Source of the DNA: Thioalkalivibrio nitratireducens DSM 14787 | GTDB taxonomy: Bacteria > Pseudomonadota > Gammaproteobacteria > Ectothiorhodospirales > Ectothiorhodospiraceae | Direction: 5' to 3' | DNA: 64,000 nucleotides | Assembly (NCBI RefSeq): GCF_000321415.2 | Contig: NC_019902.2 | Coordinates: 3,100,001-3,164,000, forward strand | Shown: positions 16,743 to 26,447 of the stretch, one piece after another | Position numbering within the stretch: the stretch's first letter is position 1 | Layout: every line of letters starts with the position of its first letter | Translations under genes and position numbers: made by a program | The notes under the pieces: generated by a model | What the model was told of the DNA's origin: nothing | The model's input: the letters and a program-made list of their open reading frames with translations, nothing else | The model's database searches: none

Positions 16743-18320
16743 TCACCTGACCTGCGGCGGAGTCGTGAAACTGTGGTAGGGCGGCGGCGACGACAGCGTC
16801 CATTCCAGCCCCTGCGCGCCCTCCCAGACCCGGTCGCTCGCCCGGGCACCCCCGCGCACGGCCTGGACGACGATGTACAGGAAGATCAACTGCGCGAAAC
16901 CGAAGCCGAATGCGCCGATGCTTGCGATCTCGTTGAAGCCGGTGAACTGCGTCGCGTAGTCCGGGATCCGCCGGGGCATTCCGGCCAGGCCGAGAAAATG
17001 CATCGGGAAGAACGTGACGTTCACAAAGATGGTCGACAGCCAGAAATGCCACTTGCCCAGGGTTTCGTTGTACATGTGGCCGGTCCACTTCGGCAGCCAG
17101 TAGTAGACCCCGGCCATGATCGCGAATACGGCACCCGGAACCAGCACGTAATGGAAATGCGCCACCACGAAATAGGTGTCGTGATACTGGAAATCCACCG
17201 GTGTGATCGCGAGCATCACCCCGGAGAGCCCGCCGATGGTAAACATCACGATGAACCCGATCGCGAACAGCATTGGCGTCTCGAAGGTCATCGACCCGCG
17301 CCACATCGTGGCCACCCAGTTGAACACCTTGACCCCAGTCGGGACCGCGATCAGCATCGTCGAGAACATGAAGAACAGCAGCCCGGCCAGCGGCAGCCCG
17401 ACCGTGAACATGTGGTGCGCCCAGACGATGAACGACAGGAACGCGATAGCCGCCGTCGCGTACACCATCGACGTATAGCCAAACAAGGGCTTGCGCGCGA
17501 ACGTCGGCAGGATCGTCGAGACGATGCCGAAAGCAGGCAGGATCAGAATGTACACCTCGGGATGGCCGAAGAACCAGAAAATGTGCTGGAACATCACCGG
17601 GTCACCACCGCCTGCGGCGTTGAAGAAGCTGGTCAGGAAATACTTGTCGGTCAGCAGCATCGTCACCGCCCCCGCCAGCACCGGCATCGCCGCGATCAGC
17701 AGAAATGCCGTGATCAGCCAGGTCCAGATGAACATCGGCATCTTCATCAGCGTCATGCCGGGTGCCCGCATGTTCAGGATCGTCGCGATGATGTTGATCG
17801 CGCCCATGATCGACGAGAGCCCCATCAGGTGGAGCGCGAAGACCAGAAATGGAAACGCGTCCCCGGTCTGCAGCACCAGCGGCGGATAGAGGGTCCAACC
17901 GGCCGCCGGTGCCCCCCCAGGCATGAACAGGGTAGAAAGCAGCAGGGTGAACGCGACTGGCAGGATCCAGAAGCTCCAGTTGTTGATGCGGGGCAGCGCC
18001 ATGTCGGGCGCGCCGATCATCAGCGGGAGCTGCCAGTTGGCCAGGCCTGTGAAGGCCGGCATCACCACGCCGAAGATCATCACCAGCGCGTGCATCGTGG
18101 TCATCGAGTTGAAAAACTGGGGATCGACCAGTTGCAGGCCCGGCTGGAACAGTTCGGTACGGATCACCAGCGCCATGCTGCCGCCGACGAAGAACATCAC
18201 CAGCGCAAACACCAGGTACATCGTCCCGATGTCCTTGTGGTTCGTGGTGAACAGCCAGCGGGTGATGCCGCGCGGACGTTCCTCCTGGTGGATCACTTCG
18301 GAACTTACTGCACTCATCAA
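16743..18320 (-). CDS. ctaD: Cytochrome c oxidase subunit I
   Basis: A 525-residue, twelve-helix heme-copper oxidase core. The binuclear-centre motif [17 protein letters not shown] carries the CuB histidine, the proton-channel glutamate and the cross-linked tyrosine. WAHHMFTVG supplies the two further CuB histidines, and [11 protein letters not shown] the heme a3 and heme a ligands. With the glutamate in GHPEV it belongs to the A-family (aa3/caa3). It starts with two ATG codons. It lies between ctaC (39-base gap) and the small assembly gene, all leftward. Confidence 0.97.
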   Translation of the reverse strand: MMSAVSSEVIHQEERPRGITRWLFTTNHKDIGTMYLVFALVMFFVGGSMALVIRTELFQPGLQLVDPQFFNSMTTMHALVMIFGVVMPAFTGLANWQLPLMIGAPDMALPRINNWSFWILPVAFTLLLSTLFMPGGAPAAGWTLYPPLVLQTGDAFPFLVFALHLMGLSSIMGAINIIATILNMRAPGMTLMKMPMFIWTWLITAFLLIAAMPVLAGAVTMLLTDKYFLTSFFNAAGGGDPVMFQHIFWFFGHPEVYILILPAFGIVSTILPTFARKPLFGYTSMVYATAAIAFLSFIVWAHHMFTVGLPLAGLLFFMFSTMLIAVPTGVKVFNWVATMWRGSMTFETPMLFAIGFIVMFTIGGLSGVMLAITPVDFQYHDTYFVVAHFHYVLVPGAVFAIMAGVYYWLPKWTGHMYNETLGKWHFWLSTIFVNVTFFPMHFLGLAGMPRRIPDYATQFTGFNEIASIGAFGFGFAQLIFLYIVVQAVRGGARASDRVWEGAQGLEWTLSSPPPYHSFTTPPQVR

Positions 18321-18359
18321 CCGTATCCCCTTGTCGTCAACCCCTTGGCGTCGAAGCGG

Positions 18360-19490
18360 CTAGCGGGCCGAGCCGATCCGTGCAGGCGTAACCACATCGC
18401 CAGTGTCGTTCCCCCAGGCATTGCGCTGGTAGGTGATGACGGACGCAAGATCCGCGTCGCTCAGCTGGGGGCCGAAGGCCGCCATCGCGGTGCCGGGTTG
18501 GCCCCGGATCACGATCTCGAGGTGCTCCTCCAGCGCGCCCGTGGCGATCGCGCTGCCCTGGATGGCGGGAAACACTCCCGGTATGCCCTCGCCACCTGCC
18601 TGGTGACAGGCGGCACAGTGCGTCTCGTGCACTTCCCTGCCCCGGGCCATCAGGTCGTCCATGCTCCAGTCGGCCATGGCCAGCGTCTCGTCGGCCGCTT
18701 TGCTGGCGCGTTGTTCCTCCAGCCATGCCTGCCAGCCGGCCTCGTCCTTGGCGACCACCACGATGGGCATGAAGGCGTGGCCGCGTCCGCACAGTTCCGC
18801 GCACTGCCCGCGAAACACGCCGGGTTCGTCGATCCGGGTCCAGACCTCGTTGATGAACCCGGGGATCGCATCCCGCTTGATGGCCAGGTCCGGAACCCAC
18901 CAGGCATGAATCACGTCACTGGCCGTCAGCAGGATCCGGATCCTTTTTCCCACCGGAACCACCATGGGATTGTCCACTTCGAGCAGGTAATGCTCGCCCT
19001 TTTCCTCGAGACCGAGAATCTGTTCCTGGGGTGTGGCCAGATTGCTGAAAAAGCTCACTTCCTCGTCCAGGTACTCGTAATGCCACTTCCACTGGTAGCC
19101 CGTGACCTTCACCGTCATGTCGGACGCCGAGGTGTCCTCCATCGCGATCAGCACACGGGTAGCCGGGATCGCCATGCCCACCAGGATGGACAGGGGAACG
19201 AGCGTCCAGAGAACTTCCACTGCGGTATTTTCGTGGAAACGGGCAGCCTTGACGCCCAGGGACTTGCGGTGTCGGAGGATCGAATAGAACATCGCGGAAA
19301 AGACTACGATGCCGATTGCCACACAGATCCAGAAGACCAGCATATGCAGGCCGTACACCCGGCTGCTGATCTCGGTGACACCGACCGGCAGGTTCAGGCC
19401 GTAATTGCTCGCCGCGGCCGCCCCGGGAAAACCCAGAAGCCACACGGACAGCCCGACACGAACTGTGCTGGCCGTCGTTCCAGAGCTCAT
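18360..19490 (-). CDS. ctaC: Cytochrome c oxidase subunit II with fused cytochrome c (caa3 type)
   Basis: A 376-residue subunit: a signal, two membrane helices (about 45-68 and 90-110), a cupredoxin domain and a C-terminal cytochrome c domain. The CuA ligands are in AWWVPDLAIK (upstream histidine IHAWW) and CAELCGRGHAFM. The fused domain has CAACH and a GTAMAAFGPQLSDADL axial-methionine region. The heme fusion marks a caa3 enzyme that takes electrons from a soluble cytochrome c. It is the first gene of the structural operon, followed by ctaD after 39 bases. Confidence 0.96.
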   Translation of the reverse strand: MSSGTTASTVRVGLSVWLLGFPGAAAASNYGLNLPVGVTEISSRVYGLHMLVFWICVAIGIVVFSAMFYSILRHRKSLGVKAARFHENTAVEVLWTLVPLSILVGMAIPATRVLIAMEDTSASDMTVKVTGYQWKWHYEYLDEEVSFFSNLATPQEQILGLEEKGEHYLLEVDNPMVVPVGKRIRILLTASDVIHAWWVPDLAIKRDAIPGFINEVWTRIDEPGVFRGQCAELCGRGHAFMPIVVVAKDEAGWQAWLEEQRASKAADETLAMADWSMDDLMARGREVHETHCAACHQAGGEGIPGVFPAIQGSAIATGALEEHLEIVIRGQPGTAMAAFGPQLSDADLASVITYQRNAWGNDTGDVVTPARIGSAR

Positions 19491-20208
19491 AAGCCCCCCC
19501 TGCGCGGCGACGCGCTAAACCGTCGGCTAGCCCTCATCCTGGCGAACGGCCCGCGGTGCCGAATGCCGCATGCCCAGCGAACCACGTGGGGATACGTCGG
19601 AATGGCGCCGCTTGCACCGGCTGTCAGGCATGTCCGGGCCTTTTCCGGAGTCTAGACCAGGAACTCTGAAGCACAAGACCTACTGTGCAGGTGGGGTTAA
19701 AGGCCTCTGGAGTGAGGACCTGTTGCTGGTTGGGTGCCGTTCACGATTACGGTGCGCAGCGCCCGGCCCAACGATGAACCTCTTGAGAAACAAACTCCCA
19801 CGTTGGAGTGAAATCAGTGGGTTATCAGAGTGCCAACGTACCGAGCCGCAGCCCGTTTCTCCGTGAACACCTGCCACGCCTCCTGTAACCGCTTGATTTT
19901 ACCAACCCTTAGGAGCTTGTTCCTCAAGAGAGGAATCCCAAAGGGCCTTCCACGACCGCATACCGTCCGCCGCCGATCGGGGAACCTCCAGCCCGGCGCG
20001 GCCACGACTACGCAGTGCAAACCAGACATGCGCCTCGTGCAGGTTAGTCGGACGAGCAAATGCTGACAGACTCGACGCCTGCACCGCCGCGTCGCAGCCT
20101 GTCCAGGTGGCGATCGAAGCGTTCGAACTCGGTAGAGTAGCCAGCCTCCCGATCGTAACCGGCGCGATAACGCCGACGCTGTCGTGAAAACTCAGCGCAG
20201 GGCCGCGC
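19491..20208. other. Intergenic region upstream of ctaC
   Basis: About 700 bases with no secure gene. It contains the inverted repeat at 19779-19933. On the minus strand, a short protein-like tail (20190 to 20044) includes REAGYSTEFERFDRHLDRL before a stop and may be a gene relic. The ctaC promoter should lie near the left end, but I cannot place it. Confidence 0.4.
19779..19933. repeat. Imperfect inverted repeat pair
   Basis: The left arm (19779-19828) begins CCTCTTGAGAAACAAACTCC. The reverse complement of the right arm (19883-19933) begins CCTCTCTTGAGGAACAAGCT. The arms stay alignable for about 50 bases with small gaps and are separated by about 54 bases. The whole could fold into one long hairpin, as a MITE remnant or a structured RNA would. 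Confidence 0.5.
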
Positions 20209-20469
20209 TCAGTCTGGCCAGATTCTCCGGCCGCTCCGGTAGGGATCGGCCGTCGGCGCTCGTGCAGCCGGTTCGGTGGCAGCGTCCGGCTGCGCAGCGG
20301 CACCCGCGCTGGCAGTGGCCTGCGCAGCGCCACGCCTGCCGGGTTTCGCCGCGTTGCCGCCAGCCGCGGGCGTCTTGCGTGCCGCAGACCCCGGGCCCCG
20401 CGTGGAGCCGCTCTTGGCCTTGCGGATCGAATCCATCAGGCGGCGTTCGGTTCGGGTTTCGTTAGTCAT
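20209..20469 (-). CDS. Small basic protein encoded with ParA
   Basis: An 86-residue protein: a charged head (MTNETRTERRLMDSIRKAK), an alanine-, proline- and glycine-rich low-complexity middle, and the tail PYRSGRRIWPD. Its ATG overlaps the end of the ParA gene by eight bases, so the two are co-translated. I do not recognise a named family. The head and RRIWPD tail look like short conserved contacts around a flexible linker, consistent with a ParA partner or cargo adaptor; that role is inferred. Confidence 0.7.
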   Translation of the reverse strand: MTNETRTERRLMDSIRKAKSGSTRGPGSAARKTPAAGGNAAKPGRRGAAQATASAGAAAQPDAATEPAARAPTADPYRSGRRIWPD

Positions 20470-21100
20470 GGCGAGGGGCGAAGATCTCCGTGATCAGGTC
20501 GTTGATCTCGGCCGCCGCGGCCTCCCCGCGGCGGCCCACCTGGAAGACGCTGCGGCCCTCCAGCACGCAGTGGCGGTGGATCGAGCGACGCCGCAGCGAG
20601 GTGCATGCCACCGGCAGATCCAGTTCCTGCACCGCCTCCGGCATCAGGCGCGAGAGCGTGGTGCGGAGTTCGGTCTGGCTCATCACGATCAGCGCACGCA
20701 GTCCCGGGTTTTCCGGGCGCATCTTCTCGATGATCCGGGCGATGTGGCTGGTGGCCCAGAGGTCCATCGGCGACGGCTGCACCGGAATCAGCACGTATTC
20801 GGCGATACGCAGCGCGTGTTCCGTCTGCGGGGCCTTGATCGACGGCGGACAGTCGATGACTACGTGCGTATGTGCCTCCCTGAGCGCGCCAACGGTCTTG
20901 CCGAGCCCGTAGGCGGCGGCGACCACGGGGGGCAGCCCCGAATCTTCGTCACCGATCAGGCGCCACTGGTAGGCCGACTGCTGCGGGTCAGCATCGACGA
21001 TGACCACCGAATCCTGCCGCGACAGGCCCGTCGCAAGATTCAGCGTCAGCGTGGTTTTTCCGGTGCCTCCCTTGTTCCCGACGACGGCCAGAATGCTCAT
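20462..21100 (-). CDS. ParA family partitioning ATPase (orphan)
   Basis: A 212-residue deviant-Walker ATPase. Walker A is KGGTGKTTLT (K at the signature position, residues about 10-19), the switch region VVIVDADPQQSA carries the catalytic aspartate, and Walker B is HVVIDCPPS. Length and lack of an N-terminal extension place it with small ParA/MipZ-type proteins that position cell structures rather than with plasmid ParA. The ATG at 21100 follows GGTGAGG; the longer frame is not protein-like. No parB is adjacent; instead a small basic protein overlaps its end. Confidence 0.9.
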   Translation of the reverse strand: MSILAVVGNKGGTGKTTLTLNLATGLSRQDSVVIVDADPQQSAYQWRLIGDEDSGLPPVVAAAYGLGKTVGALREAHTHVVIDCPPSIKAPQTEHALRIAEYVLIPVQPSPMDLWATSHIARIIEKMRPENPGLRALIVMSQTELRTTLSRLMPEAVQELDLPVACTSLRRRSIHRHCVLEGRSVFQVGRRGEAAAAEINDLITEIFAPRHD

Positions 21101-21561
21101 GTCCTCACCGCCTCCGGAAGATATGACGTATGCCGCGGCACCCGAACCCGGCCCTGCAGCAGCACGACCGCGGGCCGGGTGGGCCAAGCGTGCTCGCGGC
21201 ATTACCGGACCGGTCGTCCCGCACGCCGCTCCGTGGTGACGCTAGCACGCACCACCAGGACGGTCAACGCGACCGCTCACGGTCGTCCGGACGCCCTGCA
21301 GGGTCTGGTCGCCCGAACGCGGTCGTCGGAACACGAACGCCTGGAACTGGATCCGCTGGCAGACGTCGAATGGGTGTAAGGCAACAGCACAGCACGACGG
21401 GCTGCTTTCCCTGGCCCGAGATCACAAGGCATGCCGGAACACCTCAGGGCAGCGGTCACGCGCTCCGCCCCTGACCGGTTGCGCAGGTACAGAACTGCCT
21501 GGCCCATGCCAAGTGGCGTGACTATGCTCTAAAACATCCGTAGGAGGAGGTCACAGACGCT
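21101..21561. other. Divergent intergenic region before prkA
   Basis: About 460 bases between the leftward parA unit and rightward prkA. A CTATGCT box lies at 21522-21528. No secure gene is seen. Short frames near 21380-21460 have some coding-like composition but no continuity. Confidence 0.45.
21522..21528 (+). promoter_or_regulatory. Possible RpoS/RpoD -10 box before prkA
   Basis: CTATGCT, one base from the RpoS-preferred CTATACT, lies 33 bases before the prkA ATG and just ahead of AGGAGGAGGT. In E. coli the homologous yeaGH operon is RpoS-dependent, so such control is plausible here. Confidence 0.4.
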
Positions 21562-23508
21562 ATGGATTTCGCGGAAACCCTGATCGCCCAGTACGCCCGG
21601 GACTACCAGAAACGGCAGGAAGCGGAGCTGCCGCTGACGAAGTATCTGGAGGCCTGTGCCGACGATCCGATGATGTACGCGACCGCGGCCGAACGGCTGG
21701 TGGCCGCGATCGGCGACCCGAAGGTCGTCGACACGTCCAAGGACGAGCGACTCGGGCGCATCTTCCTGAACCGGACGATCAAGGTCTATCCGGCGTTCGA
21801 GGACTTCTACGGCATGGAGGAGACCGTCGAGCGTATCGTCGGCTTCTTCCGCTACGCTGCGCAGGGCCTGGAGGAGCACAAGCAGATCCTCTATCTGCTC
21901 GGCCCGGTGGGTGGCGGCAAGTCGTCGCTGGCCGAACGCCTGAAGGCCTTGATGGAAAAGCACCCGATCTACGTGCTGAAAGCCGCCGACGAGCTCTCGC
22001 CGGTGTTCGAAAGCCCGCTCGGCCTCTTCGATCCCGAGGCGCACGGACCGGAACTGGAGGGGCGCTTCGGCATTCCGAAACGGCGGCTGACCGGATTGAT
22101 CTCGCCTTGGGCCGTCAAGCGGCTGGACGAGTTCGGTGGCGACCTGTCGCGCTTCTCCGTGGTGCGCCTGTACCCGTCGAGGCTTCGGCAGATCGCGGTC
22201 GCGAAGACCGAGCCCGGCGACGAGAACAACCAGGACATCTCCTCGCTGGTCGGCAAGGTCGACATCCGCAAGCTCGAGCTCTACAGCCAGAACGACACCG
22301 ACGCCTACAGCTACTCGGGCGGCCTGAACCGGGCGAACCAGGGCATCCTGGAGTTCGTCGAGATGTTCAAGGCCCCGATCAAGATGTTGCACCCGCTGCT
22401 GACCGCGACCCAGGAAGCCAACTACGTCGGCACCGAGAACATCGGCGCGATTCCGTTCCAGGGCATCATCATGGCGCACTCGAACGAGGCCGAGTGGCAG
22501 ACCTTCCGCAATAACCGCAACAACGAGGCGTTCCTCGACCGGATCTCGGTGATCAAGGTGCCCTATTGCCTGCGCGCGACCGAAGAGCGGCAGATCTACG
22601 AGAAGCTGATCCGCACCAGCGAACTGAGCGAGGCCCCCTGCGCCCCGTCCACGCTGGACCTGCTGGCGAAATTCTCGGTACTCACACGGCTGAAGGAACA
22701 CGAGAACTCGAGCCTGTACTCGAAGGTGCGCATCTACGACGGCGAAAGCCTGAAGGACACCGACCCGAAGGCGAAGTCGATGCAGGAATACCGCGACGTT
22801 GCCGGCGTCGACGAGGGCATGCACGGCGTCTCGACCCGGTTCGCGTTCAAGGTGCTTTCCGAAACCTTCAACTACGACAACCGCGAGGTCGCGGCCGATC
22901 CGGTGCACCTGTTGTATATGCTGGAGCAGTCGATCCGGCGCGAGCAGTTCCCGGAGGAAACCGAGCGTCGCTACCTCGAATTCATCAAGACCGAACTCGC
23001 GCCGCGCTACGCGGATCTCATCGGCAACGAGATCCAGAAGGCCTACCTCGAGTCTTATCACGACTTCGGCCAGAACCTTTTCGAGCGCTACGTCGCCTAC
23101 GCCGACGCTTGGATCGAGGACCACGACTTCAAGGATCCCGACACCGGGCAGATGCTCGATCGCGGGTCCCTGAATCAGGAACTGTCCAAGATCGAAAAGG
23201 CCGCGGGGATCGCGAACCCGAAGGACTTCCGCAACGAGGTCGTCAAGTTCGCGCTGCGCGCCCAGGCGAACCAGGGCGGAAAAATGCCGTCGTGGACGTC
23301 CTACGAGAAGATCCGCGAGGTGATCGAGAAGCGCATGTTCAGCCAGGTCGAGGATCTTCTGCCCGTGATCAGCTTCGGCACTAAGGCGGACTCGGAACTC
23401 GAGCGCAAACACAGTGACTTCGTGCAGCGCATGGTCGAGCGCGGTTATACCGAGCGCCAGGTGCGCCGGCTGGTCGAGTGGTACATGCGCGTCAAGCAGA
23501 CCGGCTGA
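21562..23508 (+). CDS. prkA: PrkA-type serine protein kinase / AAA+ ATPase
   Basis: A 648-residue protein, the usual length for PrkA/YeaG. The N-terminal AAA domain has Walker A GPVGGGKSSLAE near residue 115, and the C-terminal kinase-like domain carries conserved stretches such as GVSTRFAFKVLSETFNYD. PrkA is a stress and stationary-phase kinase. An AGGAGGAGGT ribosome site sits ten bases before the ATG. It heads the prkA-yeaH-spoVR operon, with yeaH starting 25 bases after its stop. A mutant of the E. coli homologue is altered in nitrogen starvation and stress tolerance; the substrate here is unknown. Confidence 0.95.
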   Translation: MDFAETLIAQYARDYQKRQEAELPLTKYLEACADDPMMYATAAERLVAAIGDPKVVDTSKDERLGRIFLNRTIKVYPAFEDFYGMEETVERIVGFFRYAAQGLEEHKQILYLLGPVGGGKSSLAERLKALMEKHPIYVLKAADELSPVFESPLGLFDPEAHGPELEGRFGIPKRRLTGLISPWAVKRLDEFGGDLSRFSVVRLYPSRLRQIAVAKTEPGDENNQDISSLVGKVDIRKLELYSQNDTDAYSYSGGLNRANQGILEFVEMFKAPIKMLHPLLTATQEANYVGTENIGAIPFQGIIMAHSNEAEWQTFRNNRNNEAFLDRISVIKVPYCLRATEERQIYEKLIRTSELSEAPCAPSTLDLLAKFSVLTRLKEHENSSLYSKVRIYDGESLKDTDPKAKSMQEYRDVAGVDEGMHGVSTRFAFKVLSETFNYDNREVAADPVHLLYMLEQSIRREQFPEETERRYLEFIKTELAPRYADLIGNEIQKAYLESYHDFGQNLFERYVAYADAWIEDHDFKDPDTGQMLDRGSLNQELSKIEKAAGIANPKDFRNEVVKFALRAQANQGGKMPSWTSYEKIREVIEKRMFSQVEDLLPVISFGTKADSELERKHSDFVQRMVERGYTERQVRRLVEWYMRVKQTG

Positions 23509-23533
23509 GTTGCCGGCGGAGGAATCCGATCCC

Positions 23534-24814
23534 GTGGTCAACATCGTCGACCGGCGCCTCAACCCGAAGGACAAGAGCCTCGCGAACCGCCAGCGCTTCA
23601 TCCGCCGGGCCAAGCGGCAGATCCTGGACGCGGTGCGCGATGTCTCGGCGAAGCGCAAGGTCACCGAGGTGGGCCAGGGGGAAGAGGCGATCCGCATCCC
23701 CTCCGACGGCCTGCAGGAACCTTCTTTCCGCAAAGCCTCCGGGACCGGCGTGCGACGCCACTTGATGCCCGGCAACAAGGAATACCGTGCCGGTGACACC
23801 ATCCCCCGCCCCGAGGGTGGTGGCGGGCGCGGCGCAGGCGGCAGCCCGGATGGCGAGGGCGAGGACGAGTTCCAGTTCACCGTGAGCCGCGACGAGTTTC
23901 TCGACCTGTTCTTCGAGAACCTCGAACTCCCGGCACTGGCCCGCACCCAGCTCTCCAAGATCGAGCAGCAGGGCTTGCAGCGGGCGGGTTACTCGGTATC
24001 CGGCTCACCGGCCACGCTGAACCTGACCCGGACGATGCGCAACTCGCTGTCGCGGCGACTCGCGCTGCATCGGCCCAAGCGCGACGAGATCCTCGACCTC
24101 GACCGCGAGATCGATCGGCTGGAGCGCTCGGGCAAGGAGCCGGAACGCCTGCGCGAACTGATCCGCGAGCGCGAGGCGCTGACCCGGCGCTCGCGCCTGA
24201 TCCCCTACATCGACCCGATCGACCTGCGTTACAACCGCTTCGTGCCGACCCCACGCCCGATCTCGCAGGCGGTGATGTTCTGCCTGATGGACGTCTCCGG
24301 CTCGATGACCGAGGACATGAAGGACCTCGCGAAGCGCTTCTTCATGCTGCTGTATCTGTTCCTCGAACGCCGCTACCGGCACGTCGACATCGTGTTCATC
24401 CGCCACACCCACATTGCCCAGGAGGTCGACGAGGAGACCTTTTTCTACTCCCGCGAAACCGGCGGCACATTGGTTTCGCCTGCGCTCGACGAAATGAAGC
24501 GGGTCGTGCGGGAACGCTATCCGCCGGGCGAGTGGAACATCTACGCGGCACAGGCCTCGGACGGCGACAACACGCCCTCCGACAACCCGATCGCGTTCCG
24601 GACGATGGAGGAGATCATCCTGCCGCTATGCCGGTATTTCGCCTACATCGAAGTCGGCGAGGAACGCGGCTGGGAGGCGAAGACCACACTGTGGGAGGTC
24701 TACGAGCGCCTGGTCGCGGCCGGACACCCGATCGCGATGCGCAAGGTGAAACAGCGCGCGGACATTTTCCCGGTGTTCCGGGACCTGTTCACCCCCGCGG
24801 AACTGAGGGCCTGA
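23534..24814 (+). CDS. yeaH: YeaH/YhbH family protein (DUF444, VWA domain)
   Basis: A 426-residue protein matching E. coli YeaH in length when started at the GTG at 23534, which follows CGGAGGA. The head IVDRRLNPKDKSLANRQRF is typical. A glycine-rich linker and a charged helical part follow, and a C-terminal von Willebrand A domain carries the metal-ion site CLMDVSGSM and later GGTLVSPAL. It lies between prkA and spoVR, whose start is one base past its stop. The three proteins are thought to act together under stress; the mechanism is not known. Confidence 0.93.
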   Translation: MVNIVDRRLNPKDKSLANRQRFIRRAKRQILDAVRDVSAKRKVTEVGQGEEAIRIPSDGLQEPSFRKASGTGVRRHLMPGNKEYRAGDTIPRPEGGGGRGAGGSPDGEGEDEFQFTVSRDEFLDLFFENLELPALARTQLSKIEQQGLQRAGYSVSGSPATLNLTRTMRNSLSRRLALHRPKRDEILDLDREIDRLERSGKEPERLRELIREREALTRRSRLIPYIDPIDLRYNRFVPTPRPISQAVMFCLMDVSGSMTEDMKDLAKRFFMLLYLFLERRYRHVDIVFIRHTHIAQEVDEETFFYSRETGGTLVSPALDEMKRVVRERYPPGEWNIYAAQASDGDNTPSDNPIAFRTMEEIILPLCRYFAYIEVGEERGWEAKTTLWEVYERLVAAGHPIAMRKVKQRADIFPVFRDLFTPAELRA

Positions 24815-24815
24815 A

Positions 24816-26369
24816 ATGAGCCGAAGCCTCGAATCCGACGCCCGGCTGCTGTACACCGGCCCCGACTGGGACTACCGCCTCGTGCGCAAGACCTTCGACG
24901 CGATCGAACGGATCGCGATGGGCGAGATGGGTCTGAACCCCTACCCCAGCCAGGTCGAGGTAATCAGCTCCGAGCAGATGCTGGATGCCTATGCCTCGAT
25001 GGGCATGCCGCTGTTCTACCGTCACTGGTCGTTCGGCAAGCACTTCGCCCGCGACGAGATGCTCTACCGCAAGGGCATGACCGGGCTCGCCTACGAGATC
25101 GTGATCAACTCCAACCCCTGCCTCTGCTACATCATGGAAGAGAACACCATGACGATGCAGACGCTGGTGATGGCGCACGCGGCGTTCGGGCACAGCCACT
25201 TCTTCCGCAACAACCAGCTGTTCAAGGCCTGGACCGACGCCGACTCGATCCTCGATTACCTCGATTTCGCGAAGCGTTATGTCAGCGAGTGCGAGGAACG
25301 CTACGGCGCCGATGCAGTCGAGCGGGTGCTCGACTCCGCCCATGCGCTGATGAGCCACGGCGTGCACCGCTACCCGCGGCGCACGCTGAACCTGAAGCAG
25401 GAGATGGAGCGCGAGCGCGAGCGCCGCCGCTTCCAGGAACAGAGCTTCAGCGACCTTTGGCGCACCCTCCCCCGGCGCGAGTCGGACGACGGCGACGACG
25501 ATCCGGACCTCGACGCGCGCCAGCACCGCCTCGGCCTGCCCGAGGAGAACCTGCTCTACTTCCTGGAAAAGCACGCGCCGCGGCTGGCCCACTGGCAGCG
25601 CGAGATCCTGCGCATCGTGCGTGTGGTCGCCCAGTATTTCTATCCTCAGCGCCAGACCAAGGTGATGAACGAGGGCTGCGCCACCGCAGTGCACTACGCA
25701 ATCATGAGCCGGCTGCACGAGACCGGGCAGATCACCGACGGGGCGTTCATGGAATTCCTGCACGCCCACACCAACGTGGTGTTCCAGCCCGAGTTCGACG
25801 ATCCCCGCTTCTCGGGCATCAACCCCTATGCACTGGGTTTCGGCATCCTGCAGGATCTGAAGCGTGTCTGCGAGGATCCCACCGACGAGGACCGGCGTTG
25901 GTTCCCGGACATCGCCGGTAACGGCGACGCCCTCGGCACCTGGAAGACCGCTTGGGCGGAATACCGCGACGAGAGCTTCATCCTGCAGTTCCTGAGCCCC
26001 CGGATGATGCGCGAGTGGCGGCTCTTCTCGGTGCTCGACGATGCCGATGAGCGCGATTTGATCGTCGACGCGATCCACGACGACTCCGGGTACCGCGAGC
26101 TGCGCCGGGCACTGGCGGCGCAGTACGACCTGGCCCGCCACGAACCCGACATCCAGGTGGTCGACGTGGACCTTGCCGGCGACCGTCGCCTGGTGCTGGA
26201 ACACCGCGTGCTGGACGGACGCCTGCTGGAGGAACGCAACACGCTGATGGTGCTGCGCCACCTCGCCAACCTGTGGGGGTACCCGGTGACCTTGGCCGAG
26301 GTCGATGCACGCGACCACCATATCCTCCACGAGTACGACGACGTCGAGCCCGATCGGGTGATCGCCTGA
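24816..26369 (+). CDS. spoVR: SpoVR family protein
   Basis: A 517-residue protein close to the usual SpoVR/YcgB length. It shows the histidine-rich core of the family: FYRHWSFGKHFARDE, INSNPCLCYIMEENTMTMQ, HAAFGHSHFFRNN and MNEGCATAVHYAI. These conserved H, E and N residues suggest a metal site, although the activity is unproven. Its ATG lies one base after the yeaH stop, so it is coupled within the operon. An acidic, arginine-rich insert near residues 190-235 varies between species. Confidence 0.94.
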   Translation: MSRSLESDARLLYTGPDWDYRLVRKTFDAIERIAMGEMGLNPYPSQVEVISSEQMLDAYASMGMPLFYRHWSFGKHFARDEMLYRKGMTGLAYEIVINSNPCLCYIMEENTMTMQTLVMAHAAFGHSHFFRNNQLFKAWTDADSILDYLDFAKRYVSECEERYGADAVERVLDSAHALMSHGVHRYPRRTLNLKQEMERERERRRFQEQSFSDLWRTLPRRESDDGDDDPDLDARQHRLGLPEENLLYFLEKHAPRLAHWQREILRIVRVVAQYFYPQRQTKVMNEGCATAVHYAIMSRLHETGQITDGAFMEFLHAHTNVVFQPEFDDPRFSGINPYALGFGILQDLKRVCEDPTDEDRRWFPDIAGNGDALGTWKTAWAEYRDESFILQFLSPRMMREWRLFSVLDDADERDLIVDAIHDDSGYRELRRALAAQYDLARHEPDIQVVDVDLAGDRRLVLEHRVLDGRLLEERNTLMVLRHLANLWGYPVTLAEVDARDHHILHEYDDVEPDRVIA

Positions 26370-26447
26370 CCGGGCCTCGCCCCACACTGTCGCGGGACGA
26401 AGAAATACCCGATCATTGGGCGCCTCGAAAGCATGGGGGGACTGCCA

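Noticed and set aside
16773-19655. 960-codon plus-strand frame across ctaD and ctaC
   Set aside because: It is an antisense shadow of two certain oxidase genes, rich in H, R, D and Q, with no domain.
21529-23958. 809-codon minus-strand frame across prkA
   Set aside because: Antisense shadow of a well-supported gene; no motif and wrong codon pattern.
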